The notes below the pieces were generated by a model. That model made no database searches. It was not told the DNA's origin and saw only the letters and a program-made list of their open reading frames with translations. 64,000 nt of DNA. Source: Rhizobium mesoamericanum STM3625 (GTDB taxonomy: Bacteria > Pseudomonadota > Alphaproteobacteria > Rhizobiales > Rhizobiaceae). The translations under genes and the position numbers were made by a program. Each line of letters opens with the position of its first letter. Position 1 is the stretch's first letter. The DNA is taken from assembly GCF_000312665.1 (NCBI RefSeq), contig NZ_HF536772.1, positions 2,307,813-2,371,812 on the forward strand. Direction: 5' to 3'. Below are positions 1 to 10,746 of this stretch, in pieces.

Positions 1-1
1 G

Positions 2-298
2 ATGTTCATGCTCGGCGAATACGCGGCCATCGTTCTGATGTGCTCGCTGACCACGATCCTGTTCCTCGGAGGCTGGCTGCCGCCCGTCGACGTATGGTTC
101 CTGAACTGGGTTCCAGGTGTTATCTGGTTCACGCTGAAGTCGTGCCTGGTGTTCTTTATGTTCGCGATGGTCAAGGCATTCGTGCCGCGCTATCGCTACG
201 ACCAGCTGATGCGCCTCGGCTGGAAGGTCTTCCTTCCGCTGTCGCTCGCCATGGTCGTTATCGTTGCATTCGTGCTGAAGCTGACGGGTTGGGCATGA
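2..298 (+). CDS. nuoH: NADH-quinone oxidoreductase subunit H (NuoH), C-terminal part
   Basis: Only the last 98 residues lie in the window; the frame is open at the left edge, so the ATG at position 2 is internal. NuoH is the membrane subunit that builds the quinone chamber of complex I and links the peripheral arm to the proton-pumping arm. The segment has about three hydrophobic helices (near residues 8-25, 37-60, 78-96 of the visible part) and the basic [13 protein letters not shown] stretch typical of the NuoH C-terminus. nuoI follows after 40 bp, the normal order. Confidence 0.93.
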   Translation: MFMLGEYAAIVLMCSLTTILFLGGWLPPVDVWFLNWVPGVIWFTLKSCLVFFMFAMVKAFVPRYRYDQLMRLGWKVFLPLSLAMVVIVAFVLKLTGWA

Positions 299-338
299 TC
301 ATGCCGGCCCTCGTTTCAAGCAATATTGGAGGTTGAAG

Positions 339-830
339 ATGGCAGGCTTGTCCAACGCGGTCAGCTCGCTGTTCCTGAAGGAATTCGTCGGTGCGTTCTG
401 GCTGACCTTCCGGTACTTTTTTAAGCAAAAGGCAACGGTCAACTACCCGTTCGAAAAGGGACCGGTCAGCCCGCGCTTCCGCGGCGAACACGCGCTGCGT
501 CGTTATCCCAACGGCGAAGAGCGCTGCATCGCCTGCAAGCTTTGTGAGGCTATCTGTCCTGCACAGGCGATCACCATCGAAGCAGGCCCGCGCCGCAATG
601 ATGGCACGCGCCGCACGGTTCGTTACGATATCGACATGGTCAAGTGCATCTACTGCGGCTTCTGCCAGGAAGCGTGCCCGGTCGATGCGATCGTCGAGGG
701 CCCGAATTTCGAATTTGCGACGGAAACGCGCGAAGAGCTCTACTTCGACAAGCAGAAGCTCCTCGACAACGGCGACCGGTGGGAGCGCGAGATCGCGCGC
801 AACATCGCACTGGACGCGCCGTACCGTTGA
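339..830 (+). CDS. nuoI: NADH-quinone oxidoreductase subunit I (NuoI)
   Basis: 163 aa, the usual length for alphaproteobacterial NuoI. It carries the N6a and N6b [4Fe-4S] clusters that pass electrons towards the quinone site. Two ferredoxin motifs are visible: [12 protein letters not shown] (Cys 63, 66, 69, 73) and [12 protein letters not shown] (Cys 103, 106, 109, 113). The start is the ATG at 339, because a strong GGAGG lies six bases upstream; a TTG two codons earlier is in frame but overlaps that site. Part of the nuo operon. Confidence 0.96.
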   Translation: MAGLSNAVSSLFLKEFVGAFWLTFRYFFKQKATVNYPFEKGPVSPRFRGEHALRRYPNGEERCIACKLCEAICPAQAITIEAGPRRNDGTRRTVRYDIDMVKCIYCGFCQEACPVDAIVEGPNFEFATETREELYFDKQKLLDNGDRWEREIARNIALDAPYR

Positions 831-971
831 TCGAAATTGAAATGCCGGAGTGTCGCCGCTTGCGTGGCTTCCGGTCAACATGCACCGGAGTTTTGCCGGA
901 GAGTTCCGCGCGAAGCTTCATGGGGCAGGGAAACTCCCGGCAGCCCGGGGGAAGATGAAAAAGGCACCAAC

Positions 972-1586
972 ATGGGTCTGCAGGCTCTATTTTTCTATCT
1001 TTTCGCCTTTGTCGCGGTAGCGTCGGCGTTCATGGTCATCTGGTCGAAGAATCCGGTTCATTCGGTTCTCTTCCTGATCCTGGTTTTCTTCAACGCGGCT
1101 GGCCTCTTCCTGCTGCTCGGCGCCGAATTCCTGGCGATGATCCTGCTCGTCGTTTACGTCGGTGCCGTCGCCGTTCTCTTCCTCTTCGTGGTGATGATGC
1201 TCGACATCGACTTTACGGAGTTGCGCGCGGGCGTCCTCGAATACGCACCGATCGGTGCGATCATCGGGTTGATCCTTGCGGCTGAGCTGATCGTTGTCGG
1301 CGGTGGCAGTGTGATCTCGCCGGAGATCGCCAAGACGGTGACGATGCCGATACCGCCATTGACCGAGCGCACCAATACCGCCGCTCTCGGCGATGTGCTC
1401 TATACGAATTACGTCTACTTCTTCCAGATCGCTGGTCTGGTGCTGCTCGTCGCGATGATCGGTGCGATCGTGCTGACACTCAAGCATCGCCAGAACATCA
1501 AGCGGCAGAATATCGCCCGCCAGGTTGCCCGCAGCCCCGAGACCGCCGTCGAAGTGGTCAAGGTCAAGCCGGGTCAGGGCGTGTGA
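972..1586 (+). CDS. nuoJ: NADH-quinone oxidoreductase subunit J (NuoJ)
   Basis: 204 aa with five hydrophobic segments. NuoJ is a small membrane subunit at the junction between the quinone chamber and the antiporter-like subunits. The family-typical run YVGAVAVLFLFVVMMLDI lies near residues 59-76. The frame is open from 837, but the upstream part has no resemblance to a NuoJ N-terminus, so the ATG giving MGLQALFFYLFAF was chosen; AAGG sits a few bases before it. About 140 bp of apparently untranslated sequence separates it from nuoI, longer than other gaps in this operon. Confidence 0.93.
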   Translation: MGLQALFFYLFAFVAVASAFMVIWSKNPVHSVLFLILVFFNAAGLFLLLGAEFLAMILLVVYVGAVAVLFLFVVMMLDIDFTELRAGVLEYAPIGAIIGLILAAELIVVGGGSVISPEIAKTVTMPIPPLTERTNTAALGDVLYTNYVYFFQIAGLVLLVAMIGAIVLTLKHRQNIKRQNIARQVARSPETAVEVVKVKPGQGV

Positions 1587-1615
1587 GGCAGGCGCGAGCT
1601 TAAGGAACAAATACA

Positions 1616-1924
1616 ATGGTCATCGGACTTTCCCATTACCTGACGGTCAGCGCCATCCTCTTCACGCTCGGCGTCTTCGGCATCTTCCTGAACCGCAAGA
1701 ACATCATCGTCATTCTGATGTCGATCGAGCTAATTCTGCTTGCGGTCAACATCAACATGGTCGCCTTCTCGTCGTTCCTCAACGACATCGTCGGCCAGGT
1801 TTTCGCATTGTTTATTCTGACCGTCGCTGCGGCTGAAGCGGCTATCGGTCTTGCAATTCTCGTCGTCTTCTACCGCAACCGCGGCTCGATCGGCGTCGAA
1901 GACGTCAATATGATGAAGGGCTGA
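1616..1924 (+). CDS. nuoK: NADH-quinone oxidoreductase subunit K (NuoK)
   Basis: 102 aa, three membrane helices, the normal size. NuoK belongs to the proton channel region; its two conserved membrane glutamates are visible at Glu38 (in [11 protein letters not shown]) and Glu74 (in [10 protein letters not shown]). It lies between nuoJ (29 bp gap) and nuoL (7 bp gap), so is co-transcribed with them. Confidence 0.96.
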   Translation: MVIGLSHYLTVSAILFTLGVFGIFLNRKNIIVILMSIELILLAVNINMVAFSSFLNDIVGQVFALFILTVAAAEAAIGLAILVVFYRNRGSIGVEDVNMMKG

Positions 1925-1931
1925 TAAGGCT

Positions 1932-3932
1932 ATGTTTTTATATAAGGCTATCGTCTTTCTTCCCCTGATTGGCGCAATCATCGCCGGCCTCTTCGGCCGC
2001 GCGATTGGCGCCAAGGCATCGGAATACGTTACATCGGGCCTGATGATCATCGCGGCGGTGCTGTCGTGGTATGTCTTCATCACCGTCGGTATGGGCAACC
2101 ATGAAGGCGGCCCGATCAAGGTCGAGGTGCTGCGCTGGATTCAGTCCGGTGGCATCGACGTATCCTGGTCGCTGCGCGTCGATACGCTCACCTCGGTCAT
2201 GTTGATCGTGGTCAACACGGTCTCGACCCTGGTGCACGTCTATTCGATCGGATACATGCATCATGATCCGCATCGTCCACGCTTCTTCGCCTATCTCTCG
2301 CTCTTCACCTTCGCGATGCTGATGCTGGTAACGGCCGACAACCTGGCGCAGATGTTCTTCGGCTGGGAGGGCGTTGGTCTCGCTTCGTATCTGCTGATCG
2401 GCTTCTGGTTCAAGAAGCCGTCGGCAAACGCGGCCGCGATCAAGGCTTTCGTCGTTAACCGCGTCGGTGACTTTGGCTTCATCCTCGGCATTGCAAGCGT
2501 GTTTGTCCTGTTCGGTGCGATCAACCTTGACACCATCTTCGCAAATGCCGCGAGCTTTGCTCCGGCCGAGGGCGGTGGCACGGGCGGCGAGATCGTTCTC
2601 AACCTCTTCGGCATGCACCTCGACAAGGCACACGCGCTGACCGGCGCCTGCCTTCTGCTCTTCATGGGTGCGATGGGTAAATCGGCGCAGTTCCTGCTGC
2701 ATACCTGGCTACCTGACGCCATGGAAGGTCCGACGCCTGTTTCGGCGCTCATCCATGCCGCTACGATGGTTACCGCAGGCGTCTTCCTCGTCGCCCGCAT
2801 GTCGCCGCTATTTGAGCTTTCGCCAGATGCGCTTGTCTTCGTAACGACGATCGGCGCCATCACCGCGTTCTTCGCGGCAACGGTCGGCCTCGTGCAGAAC
2901 GACATCAAGCGCGTCATCGCTTACTCGACCTGCTCGCAGCTCGGCTATATGTTCGTCGCACTCGGCGTCGGCGCCTATGGCGCCGCCATCTTCCACCTCT
3001 TCACGCACGCCTTCTTCAAGGCTCTGCTGTTCCTTGGCGCCGGCTCGGTCATCCACGCGGTCGATGGCGAGCAGGACATGCGATACATGGGTGGTTTGCG
3101 TAAGCACATCCCCGTGACCTTTTGGATGATGACGATCGGCACCCTTGCGCTCACCGGCGTCGGTATTCCGTTCACACCGATTGGTTTTGCCGGCTTCTTC
3201 TCGAAGGACGTGATCATCGAGGCGGCTTACGCTTCGCATTCGCCGGTCGCAGGCTTTGCCTTTACGCTGCTGGTTATCGCAGCCCTGTTCACGAGCTTCT
3301 ATTCTTGGCGTCTGGCTTTCCTGACTTTCTTTGGCGAACCGCGTGCCTCCCATGAAGTGATGCATCACGTTCACGAGTCCCCGCAGGTCATGCTCGTGCC
3401 CCTCTACCTGCTCGCTGCCGGAGCGGTTCTTGCCGGCGTCCTTTTCGAAGGTCGCTTCTACGGGGAGGAATATGCCGAGTTCTGGAAGGGTGCGATCTTC
3501 ACATCGCAGCACAACGAGCTGCTAGAAGAGTTCCATCACGTTCCAGCCTGGGTCAGCCTCAGCCCGTTCATCGCCATGCTCATCGGTTTCGTGACGGCCT
3601 GGTACATGTACATCAAGTCACCGTCGACGCCGCGTGTGCTGGCGCAGCAGCATCGTGTGCTGTACCAATTCCTTCTGAACAAGTGGTACTTCGACGAACT
3701 CTACGACTTCCTTTTCGTCCGCTCGGCAAAGGCGGTCGGTCGGTTCCTGTGGAAGAAGGGTGATGTCGGCGTCATCGATACCTACGGCCCGAACGGCGTC
3801 GCTGCCCGCGTCGTGGATGTTACGAACCGCGTCGTGCGCTTGCAGACCGGTTACCTCTATCACTACGCTTTCGCCATGCTGATCGGCGTTGCGGCGCTTG
3901 TTACCTGGATGATGCTCGGGAGTTCCTTCTGA
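1932..3932 (+). CDS. nuoL: NADH-quinone oxidoreductase subunit L (NuoL)
   Basis: 666 aa, slightly longer than the E. coli protein. It is the distal antiporter-like proton-pumping subunit of complex I, with about 16 membrane helices. The essential glutamate of the [13 protein letters not shown] motif is at Glu146 and the pumping lysine of [15 protein letters not shown] at Lys250. A long C-terminal region (from about residue 500) would form the lateral amphipathic helix and final membrane helix. The stop overlaps the nuoM start by one base (TGATG), which suggests translational coupling. Confidence 0.96.
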   Translation: MFLYKAIVFLPLIGAIIAGLFGRAIGAKASEYVTSGLMIIAAVLSWYVFITVGMGNHEGGPIKVEVLRWIQSGGIDVSWSLRVDTLTSVMLIVVNTVSTLVHVYSIGYMHHDPHRPRFFAYLSLFTFAMLMLVTADNLAQMFFGWEGVGLASYLLIGFWFKKPSANAAAIKAFVVNRVGDFGFILGIASVFVLFGAINLDTIFANAASFAPAEGGGTGGEIVLNLFGMHLDKAHALTGACLLLFMGAMGKSAQFLLHTWLPDAMEGPTPVSALIHAATMVTAGVFLVARMSPLFELSPDALVFVTTIGAITAFFAATVGLVQNDIKRVIAYSTCSQLGYMFVALGVGAYGAAIFHLFTHAFFKALLFLGAGSVIHAVDGEQDMRYMGGLRKHIPVTFWMMTIGTLALTGVGIPFTPIGFAGFFSKDVIIEAAYASHSPVAGFAFTLLVIAALFTSFYSWRLAFLTFFGEPRASHEVMHHVHESPQVMLVPLYLLAAGAVLAGVLFEGRFYGEEYAEFWKGAIFTSQHNELLEEFHHVPAWVSLSPFIAMLIGFVTAWYMYIKSPSTPRVLAQQHRVLYQFLLNKWYFDELYDFLFVRSAKAVGRFLWKKGDVGVIDTYGPNGVAARVVDVTNRVVRLQTGYLYHYAFAMLIGVAALVTWMMLGSSF

Positions 3933-5443
3933 TGACCGATTGGCCTATTCTTTCAACGGTCACCTTCCTGCCGCTCGTCGGCGTGGTGCTCCTGCTGCTG
4001 ATGAATGAAAATGGTCCGAGTGGCCGCCGCAACGTGCTCAACATCTCGTTGATCACGACGATCGTGACGTTTGTCCTCTCGCTCTTCGTCTGGATCGGCT
4101 TCGACAATGCGAACCCCGGTTTCCAGATGATCGAGAAGCACAACTGGCTCGGCACCGGCATCAGCTATCATCTCGGCGTTGACGGGATCTCGATGCTTTT
4201 CGTGATCCTGACGACCTTCCTCATGCCTTTCTGCGTGCTGGCGAGCTGGCTTTCGATCGAGAAGCGCCTGAAGGACTACATGATCGCCTTCCTGATCCTG
4301 GAAGTGATGATGGTCGGCGTCTTTGTTTCGCTCGACATCGTTCTCTTCTACGTCTTCTTTGAGGCCGGTCTCATTCCGATGTTCCTCATCATCGGCGTTT
4401 GGGGTGGCAAGGATCGTGTCTACGCCAGCTACAAGTTTTTCCTCTACACGCTGCTGGGCTCCGTTTTGATGCTGCTCGCCATAATGGCGATGTACTGGCA
4501 GGCCGGCACGACGGATATTCCCGCACTGCTCGCATATAAGTTCCCGCCGCAGATGCAGACCTGGCTCTGGTTGGCCTTCTTCGCGTCCTTCGCAGTAAAG
4601 ATGCCGATGTGGCCGGTTCACACCTGGCTTCCGGATGCGCACGTTCAAGCGCCGACCGCAGGCTCGGTCATCCTGGCTGGCGTGCTGCTGAAGCTCGGCG
4701 GCTACGGTCTGATCCGCTTCTCGCTCGGTATGTTCCCGATTGCCTCCGAGTTCTTCGCACCGCTTGTCTTCGCGTTGTCTGTCATCGCCATCATCTACAC
4801 CTCTCTGGTGGCGCTTATGCAGGACGACATGAAGAAGCTGATCGCTTACTCGTCGGTTGCCCACATGGGTTACGTCACGATGGGCATCTTCGCGGCGAAT
4901 GTGCAGGGTTTGCAGGGCTCGATCTTCCAGATGCTGTCGCACGGCATCGTCTCGGGCGCTCTCTTCCTTTGCGTCGGCGTGATCTACGACCGAACCCATA
5001 CCCGTGAGATCGCGGCCTATGGTGGTCTGGTCAACAACATGCCGAAGTATGCGGTTGCGATGATGGTCTTCACGATGGCAAACGTCGGTCTGCCGGGCAC
5101 CTCGGGCTTCATCGGCGAATTTCTGACGCTGATTGGCGTGTTCCGCGTCAATACCTGGGTTGCGCTCTTTGCCGCGACAGGCGTTATCCTCTCCGCCGCC
5201 TATGCACTCTGGCTCTATCGCCGGGTGATCTTCGGGGCGCTTGAGAAGGAAAAGCTGAAGGCGCTGCTCGACCTTTCTCCGCGTGAGCAGCTGATCCTCT
5301 ATCCACTGATCGCACTGACAATCTTCTTCGGCGTCTATCCGGCTCCGGTCTTCGATGTGACCGCTGCATCGGTTGACCAGCTGATCCATAGCTATACGGC
5401 CGCAGTCCAGGCAGCGCAGGACGTTGCGCTGTCGATGAAATGA
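3932..5443 (+). CDS. nuoM: NADH-quinone oxidoreductase subunit M (NuoM)
   Basis: 503 aa, about 14 membrane helices, the middle antiporter-like proton-pumping subunit. Glu144 sits in FFEAGLIPM and the channel lysine at Lys223 in [18 protein letters not shown], both at family positions. The ATG shares a base with the nuoL stop. nuoN follows after 18 bp. Confidence 0.96.
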   Translation: MTDWPILSTVTFLPLVGVVLLLLMNENGPSGRRNVLNISLITTIVTFVLSLFVWIGFDNANPGFQMIEKHNWLGTGISYHLGVDGISMLFVILTTFLMPFCVLASWLSIEKRLKDYMIAFLILEVMMVGVFVSLDIVLFYVFFEAGLIPMFLIIGVWGGKDRVYASYKFFLYTLLGSVLMLLAIMAMYWQAGTTDIPALLAYKFPPQMQTWLWLAFFASFAVKMPMWPVHTWLPDAHVQAPTAGSVILAGVLLKLGGYGLIRFSLGMFPIASEFFAPLVFALSVIAIIYTSLVALMQDDMKKLIAYSSVAHMGYVTMGIFAANVQGLQGSIFQMLSHGIVSGALFLCVGVIYDRTHTREIAAYGGLVNNMPKYAVAMMVFTMANVGLPGTSGFIGEFLTLIGVFRVNTWVALFAATGVILSAAYALWLYRRVIFGALEKEKLKALLDLSPREQLILYPLIALTIFFGVYPAPVFDVTAASVDQLIHSYTAAVQAAQDVALSMK

Positions 5444-5461
5444 TGACGGGACTTTTGGGAC

Positions 5462-6907
5462 ATGACCTCTGAAACTATTCTCGCAAGCCTGCATCTTTCC
5501 ATTCCGGAGCTGATCCTCGCAGTCGGCGCTTTGGCTTTGCTAATGATCGGCGTCTTCTCGGGAGAGCGGTCGGGCCGTATGGTCAGCATTCTCGCGATGA
5601 TCGTGCTGGCCGCTGCCGCGCTCTGGCTGATCTTCGTTCCGAGCGAAGGCGTTGGCTATGGCGGCGTCTTCCTGTCGGACGGATTCGGCCGCTTCATGAA
5701 GATCACGGCATTGGTTGGTTCGATCTCGGCGCTCTTCATGTCGGTCGGCCTTGCCAAGGAAAACCAGCTCGACAAGTTCGAGTTTCCGGTGCTGCTCGTG
5801 CTCTGCACGCTCGGTATCCTGCTGATGATATCGGCCAACGATCTCATCTCGCTCTACCTCGGTCTTGAACTGCAATCGCTTGCGATCTACGTCGTTGCTG
5901 CGATCAATCGCGAGAGCGTCAGGTCGACGGAAGCCGGCCTGAAGTACTTCGTGCTGGGTGCGCTTTCCTCGGGCATGCTGCTGTACGGTATGTCGCTGGT
6001 TTATGGCTTCACCGGTCACACGCATTTCGCTGATATCGCCCAGGCTCTGACCGTCGACGGTGCGCGCTCGCTTGGTCTCGTCTTTGGCCTCGTGTTCATC
6101 CTTGCCGGCATCGCTTTCAAGATTTCCGCGGTTCCGTTTCATATGTGGACGCCGGATGTTTATGAAGGTGCGCCGACCCCGGTCACGGCTTTCCTTGCCA
6201 GTGCCCCGAAGGTTGCCGCGATGGCGATGATGACCCGCATTGTGATCACCGCCTTCCAGCCGGTCTTGGCGGATTGGCAGCAGGTCGTGGTGTTCATTTC
6301 GATTGCCTCCATGCTGCTTGGTTCGTTTGCCGCAATCGGTCAGAAGAACATCAAGCGACTGATGGCCTATTCGTCGATCGGTCACATGGGTTACGCATTG
6401 GTTGGCCTTGCCGCCGGCAACCAGACCGGCGTGTCCGGCGTCATGCTCTATATGGTCATCTACATGGTGATGACGCTCGGGAGCTTCGCGATCATCATGT
6501 CGATGCGTCGCAAGGACGGCACGGTTGTCGAGGAGGTCAACGACTTGGCTGGCCTGTCGACCACCAATCCGTTCATGGCGACGGTGCTGACTATTCTCAT
6601 GTTCTCGCTGGCAGGCATTCCTCCGCTCGCAGGCTTCTTCGCGAAGTACTTCGTGTTTGTCGCTGCGATCGAGGCCAAGCTCTATGCGCTTGCCATCATC
6701 GGCGTTCTGGCGTCCGTCGTCGGCGCCTACTATTACCTGCGCGTCATCAAGCTGATGTGGTTTGATGAAGCCACGGGCGAGTTCGCTCGCGTCTCGGGGT
6801 CTCTTCGTCTGGTCTTTGGTTTGTCCGGCCTCTTCGTTCTCGCCTATGTCTTCATCGGCGGCCCGATCGGCGGTGCGGCCGAGCTTGCTGCTGCGACGCT
6901 GTTTTGA
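5462..6907 (+). CDS. nuoN: NADH-quinone oxidoreductase subunit N (NuoN)
   Basis: 481 aa, the third antiporter-like subunit, about 14 membrane helices. Glu136 lies in [13 protein letters not shown] and the lysine and proline-rich helix breaks in [15 protein letters not shown] and SAPKVAA are present. It is the last complex I gene of the operon; its stop overlaps the birA start (TGATG), so birA is probably expressed from the same transcript. Confidence 0.96.
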   Translation: MTSETILASLHLSIPELILAVGALALLMIGVFSGERSGRMVSILAMIVLAAAALWLIFVPSEGVGYGGVFLSDGFGRFMKITALVGSISALFMSVGLAKENQLDKFEFPVLLVLCTLGILLMISANDLISLYLGLELQSLAIYVVAAINRESVRSTEAGLKYFVLGALSSGMLLYGMSLVYGFTGHTHFADIAQALTVDGARSLGLVFGLVFILAGIAFKISAVPFHMWTPDVYEGAPTPVTAFLASAPKVAAMAMMTRIVITAFQPVLADWQQVVVFISIASMLLGSFAAIGQKNIKRLMAYSSIGHMGYALVGLAAGNQTGVSGVMLYMVIYMVMTLGSFAIIMSMRRKDGTVVEEVNDLAGLSTTNPFMATVLTILMFSLAGIPPLAGFFAKYFVFVAAIEAKLYALAIIGVLASVVGAYYYLRVIKLMWFDEATGEFARVSGSLRLVFGLSGLFVLAYVFIGGPIGGAAELAAATLF

Positions 6908-7671
6908 TGAACTCTGAGGCACGGCGCCGGATATCGCTCGACGATTTCAGGCACGAGGCTCTGTCCCAGACATCGTCGACGAACAGCGAATGCCTTGCCC
7001 GCGCGCGGGCAGGGGATCGCGGGCTCCTCTGGATCACGGCGGAAAAGCAGACCGGCGGCCGCGGTCGCCGGGGACGCCCTTGGGTTTCAGAGCGGGGCAA
7101 TCTCTATGCCTCGCTTCTTCTCATCGATCCGGCTCCCATGGAGCGCCTCGGCTCGCTGCCCCTGGCAGTTGCCGTCGCAGTGCATCAGGCTGTTCGCCAT
7201 GTGCTGCCGCACACAGCCGAGCCACTGGAAGTGAAGTGGCCGAACGATATCCTGATCGGACGAAAGAAGACTTGTGGCATTCTCGTCGAAGGCGAAACCC
7301 TTCCGGACGGGCGTCATGCGCTCGTCGTCGGCATCGGTATCAACGTCGCAATCATGCCCGACAACCCGATCTATCCAGTGACCTGCCTGCGCGAGCAAGG
7401 GAGCTCCGCTTCCCCTGAAGAGGTTTTCGCCCATCTCTTTGCGTCGATGGCCGAAGTCCTGGTGGCATGGGATCGCGGCCGTGGCGTGCGCGAAATCACC
7501 GAACGCTGGCGCCGCGTTGCCTGCGGCATTGGTGAAAAGATAACTGTGAACCTGCCGGACCGGTCGATTTCCGGCCGCTTCGCCGGAATTGATGATAATG
7601 GCCTGTTGATGCTCGATACCGGCGCAGGCAGGATGATGACGATTGCCGCCGGCGACGTCTTCTTTGGTTGA
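6907..7671 (+). CDS. birA: Biotin--[acetyl-CoA-carboxylase] ligase (BirA), catalytic-only form
   Basis: 254 aa. It activates biotin as biotinyl-AMP and attaches it to the lysine of AccB (encoded here near 51 kb) and other biotin carboxyl carriers. The biotinyl-AMP loop GGRGRRGRPW is at residues 50-59 and the catalytic KWPNDILIGRKK at 110-121. The protein begins directly with the catalytic domain: there is no N-terminal winged helix, so unlike E. coli BirA it cannot be a repressor of biotin genes. The start at 6907 overlaps the nuoN stop; this nuoN-birA-rnjA order is common in rhizobia. Confidence 0.93.
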   Translation: MNSEARRRISLDDFRHEALSQTSSTNSECLARARAGDRGLLWITAEKQTGGRGRRGRPWVSERGNLYASLLLIDPAPMERLGSLPLAVAVAVHQAVRHVLPHTAEPLEVKWPNDILIGRKKTCGILVEGETLPDGRHALVVGIGINVAIMPDNPIYPVTCLREQGSSASPEEVFAHLFASMAEVLVAWDRGRGVREITERWRRVACGIGEKITVNLPDRSISGRFAGIDDNGLLMLDTGAGRMMTIAAGDVFFG

Positions 7672-7688
7672 TTGGAAAAAAGAATAAT

Positions 7689-9359
7689 ATGGCGAAGCAG
7701 GACGAACTGGTATTTCTGCCGTTGGGCGGCGTAGGCGAGATCGGAATGAATCTCGCCCTTTACGGCTACGGCCCGCCGGATCATCGCCAGTGGATCATGG
7801 TCGACTGTGGCGTCACCTTTCCCGGACCTGACTTGCCAGGTGTCGATCTTGTGTTGCCCGATATTCGGTATCTCGCCAGCGAGCGCAAGAGCCTGAAGGC
7901 GATCTTCATCACCCACGCACATGAGGACCACTACGGCGCGCTCGCCGATCTCTGGCCAGGCCTCAACGTTCCGGTCTATGCCTCGGCCTTTACAGCAGGG
8001 CTTCTCGAGGCGAAGCGCAATTTTGAGAAGTCGGCCATCGGCGAGATCCCGGTGACACTGTTCACGGCGGGCGATACCGTCAATGCGGGCCCCTTCAGCG
8101 TCGAAGGTGTGGCGGTTAACCACTCCATTCCGGAGCCGATGTCGTTGGTGATACGCACGCCACTCGGAAATGTGATCCATACCGGGGACTGGAAAATCGA
8201 TCATGAACCCTCGCTCGGTCCGTTGACAGACGAGACCCGTTTCCGCCAGCTTGGCGACGAAGGCGTTCTTGCGTTGATGTGCGATTCCACGAACGCTCTT
8301 CGAGATGGCGTATCGCCGTCGGAGAAGGACGTCTCCGAGAGTTTGCGCAAGATCATCGAGAATGCCGAAGGTCGTGTTGCGGTTACGACGTTCTCATCGA
8401 ATGTCGGCCGTATTCGCACCGTGGCCGAGGCGGCCGAGGCTGAAGGCCGCGAAGTTCTTTTGCTTGGCAGTTCGCTCAAGCGCGTTGTCGACGTGTCTCG
8501 CGATATCGGCCTGATGGAAGGCATCAAGCCGTTTATTTCCGAGGAGGAGTACGGCTATATCCCGCGCGACAAGGTCGTGGTCATCCTGACCGGCAGCCAG
8601 GGTGAGCCACGCGCTGCCCTTGCCAAACTGTCGCGCGACGAGATGCGGAACGTGGCGCTTGCACCAGGCGATATCGTCGTTTTCTCTTCCCGCGCTATTC
8701 CGGGCAACGAGAAGGCGATCCAGGATATCAAGAACGGCCTGATCGAGCAGGGCGTTCATGTCATCACCGACAATGAGGCCCTTGTTCATGTTTCCGGACA
8801 TCCGCGCCGCAACGAGCTGCAGAAGATGTACGAGCTGACACGGCCAAAGATCGTCGTGCCGGTGCACGGCGAGGCGACGCATCTTACGGCGCACAAGGAA
8901 CTCGCGGAGCAGTCGGGCATCTCGATCGTGCCGCGGGTGCGCAACGGAGACATTCTTCGTTTGGCGCCGGGAGCTGTCGAGGTGATCGACGAGGCGCCGC
9001 ATGGCCGCATCTACAAGGACGGTTCGCTGATTGGCGATTTCGACGAGATGGGTATCGGCGAGCGTAAGAAGCTCTCCTATGTCGGTCATGTCGCTGTCAA
9101 CGTGGTGATCGACGGCCGCTACGATATCATTGGCGATCCGGACCTCGTTGCAATCGGCCTGCCTGTCTATGACGATGAGGGCGACGAGATGGAGGACACG
9201 CTCTACGATGCTGCGGTTGGTGCTATAGAAAGTATTCCGCGGGCACGCAGGAAGGATCTCGACCTGCTACAGGAGTCGGTGCGCCGTGCCATCCGCGCCG
9301 CGGCAAACCAGACTTGGGGCAAAAAGCCCGTGGTCACGGTGTTTGTTACGAAGGTGTGA
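7689..9359 (+). CDS. rnj: Ribonuclease J
   Basis: 556 aa, the size of the RNase J family (endo- and 5'-exonuclease for mRNA decay and rRNA maturation). It has a metallo-beta-lactamase domain with the zinc motif THAHEDHYGAL (His76, His78, Asp80, His81), a beta-CASP domain, and a C-terminal domain. In-frame TTG codons at 7668 lack a better ribosome site; the ATG giving MAKQDELVFLPLGGVGEIG was chosen. It lies 17 bp after birA. Confidence 0.94.
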   Translation: MAKQDELVFLPLGGVGEIGMNLALYGYGPPDHRQWIMVDCGVTFPGPDLPGVDLVLPDIRYLASERKSLKAIFITHAHEDHYGALADLWPGLNVPVYASAFTAGLLEAKRNFEKSAIGEIPVTLFTAGDTVNAGPFSVEGVAVNHSIPEPMSLVIRTPLGNVIHTGDWKIDHEPSLGPLTDETRFRQLGDEGVLALMCDSTNALRDGVSPSEKDVSESLRKIIENAEGRVAVTTFSSNVGRIRTVAEAAEAEGREVLLLGSSLKRVVDVSRDIGLMEGIKPFISEEEYGYIPRDKVVVILTGSQGEPRAALAKLSRDEMRNVALAPGDIVVFSSRAIPGNEKAIQDIKNGLIEQGVHVITDNEALVHVSGHPRRNELQKMYELTRPKIVVPVHGEATHLTAHKELAEQSGISIVPRVRNGDILRLAPGAVEVIDEAPHGRIYKDGSLIGDFDEMGIGERKKLSYVGHVAVNVVIDGRYDIIGDPDLVAIGLPVYDDEGDEMEDTLYDAAVGAIESIPRARRKDLDLLQESVRRAIRAAANQTWGKKPVVTVFVTKV

Positions 9360-9362
9360 CGC

Positions 9363-9767
9363 ATGCTCGGTCGGGTCAACCATGTCGCCATTGCCGTTCC
9401 GGACCTTACGGCCGCAACGGCTGCCTACCGGGACATGCTCGGCGCAACCGTGTCCGCCCCGCAGGCTTTGCCGCAGCACGGCGTTACAGTTGTCTTCGTG
9501 GAGTTGCCGAATACCAAAATCGAGTTGCTGGAGCCACTGGGAGCGGGTTCGCCGATCGCTGCGTTCCTTGGCAAAAACCCGTCTGGCGGAATGCACCATA
9601 TCTGCTACGAAGTGACCGATATCCTCGCCGCTCGCGACCATTTAGTCCAACGTGGTGCGAGAGTTCTTGGCAACGGCGAGCCAAAGATTGGCGCCCATGG
9701 GAAGCCGGTCCTCTTTCTGCATCCGAAGGATTTTTTTGGCACCCTGGTTGAGCTAGAGCAGGTCTGA
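9363..9767 (+). CDS. mce: Methylmalonyl-CoA epimerase
   Basis: 134 aa, a single vicinal-oxygen-chelate (glyoxalase fold) domain pair. It interconverts the epimers of methylmalonyl-CoA in propionyl-CoA use. Probable metal ligands are His7 (NHVAIAVPD), His79 (GGMHHICYEV) and Glu130 (LVELEQV), with a Gln or Glu in the middle of the chain. It starts 3 bp after rnjA and is likely the last gene of this transcription unit. Confidence 0.9.
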   Translation: MLGRVNHVAIAVPDLTAATAAYRDMLGATVSAPQALPQHGVTVVFVELPNTKIELLEPLGAGSPIAAFLGKNPSGGMHHICYEVTDILAARDHLVQRGARVLGNGEPKIGAHGKPVLFLHPKDFFGTLVELEQV

Positions 9768-9890
9768 GCAGGCTGCGGCAGAGTGACCGAGATCGGCGAA
9801 AAGGCCTGAACCGGCTTTGAGTTGACGAACATTTCGGCCTATAAGCACCGCAGTTGCGTTACGTCGCAAAGAGTCTAGCGGGACAATTCG

Positions 9891-10172
9891 ATGCTGCAGA
9901 TATTTCTACAGGGCTTTGCTGTCTACTTTATCGTCTGGTGGATTACGCTCTTTGCCGTCCTCCCAATCGGCCTGCGTACTCAAGCGGAAGACAATGATAT
10001 CGTATTGGGAACCGTACACAGCGCCCCGAGCCGGTTCCGGCCGGTATTTGTCTTTTCGATGACGACGATCATCTCCGCTGTGATCTATGGGCTCTGGTAT
10101 ATTTCTTCGAATTACTTTGGCTGGGGCTTTGACGCTCTACCGCAAATCGGCCCTTCGTTCTCCAATGTCTAA
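9891..10172 (+). CDS. DUF1467 family small membrane protein
   Basis: 93 aa with two membrane helices (about residues 5-27 and 53-77) joined by a polar loop containing the family-typical LPIGLRTQ and SAPSRFRP segments. Function unknown. In rhizobia this family commonly lies between mce and proS, as it does here. A 120-bp gap separates it from mce, so it may have its own promoter. Confidence 0.85.
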   Translation: MLQIFLQGFAVYFIVWWITLFAVLPIGLRTQAEDNDIVLGTVHSAPSRFRPVFVFSMTTIISAVIYGLWYISSNYFGWGFDALPQIGPSFSNV

Positions 10173-10746
10173 GGGCGTTTGCTCAGTTTTTGAGCGGACG
10201 CAGATTCGTTGTCATGTACATGTCATGAAGTTGCGGCATGGAGGTGCCGCAACGGAATGCAAGGCCTTACGCTAGGGCAGCGAAGGGTCTCGGAAGGCGG
10301 AACACTGTTGATAAAAGCCAAAAAAAAACAAGGCTGAAAGCCTTGTTTTAAGTATCGCGTGATCCTTATCCGTTGCCGGGGCTGCGACAAGCGCGCCTAA
10401 GATCTGATCCTCCCAAGACTTGACCGCGAAATCGGCAGGAATTTAGCTCCCTGCCTGTTTTGTGGGCTAAAGCTAGCTCAAAGAATGGGCTTTGTCATCA
10501 GGTTTTTTTGCATTTTTGCTACACCCGAGCAATTTTTTTCTGTTGATAAGAATTTCGCACAAACCATTATAATTTCGCCTTTTTCTTACTTTGCCTGCTT
10601 GCGAGGTGCGAACTTGCTTTGACGGCAGACCGCTTCAGCCCGTCGCGGGTTTCTTTCCTTTCGCGAAGCAGCTATGAACGCTGCCAATATTTGTGATCGC
10701 CTTCGATTCCGCGACATGCGGTGTCTCAACAGCTCTGGAATTCGCC
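10173..10746. other. 574-bp intergenic region before proS
   Basis: No credible coding frame was found. The region contains one clear terminator hairpin (10325-10349), a second terminator-like hairpin (10434-10455 with TGTTTT after it) and a T/A-rich tract at about 10490-10600. The last part presumably holds the proS promoter. An RNA gene between the hairpins cannot be excluded. Confidence 0.5.
10325..10349. terminator. Intrinsic terminator, bidirectional
   Basis: Perfect 11-bp inverted repeat AAAACAAGGCT / AGCCTTGTTTT with a GAA loop, preceded by a run of A and ending in T. It reads as a terminator on both strands and probably ends the DUF1467 transcript. Confidence 0.8.

Noticed and set aside
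6904..6906. TTG as birA start and TTG 7668 as rnjA start
   Set aside because: In both cases an ATG close downstream matches the family N-terminus; the birA ATG also forms the TGATG overlap seen elsewhere in this operon.
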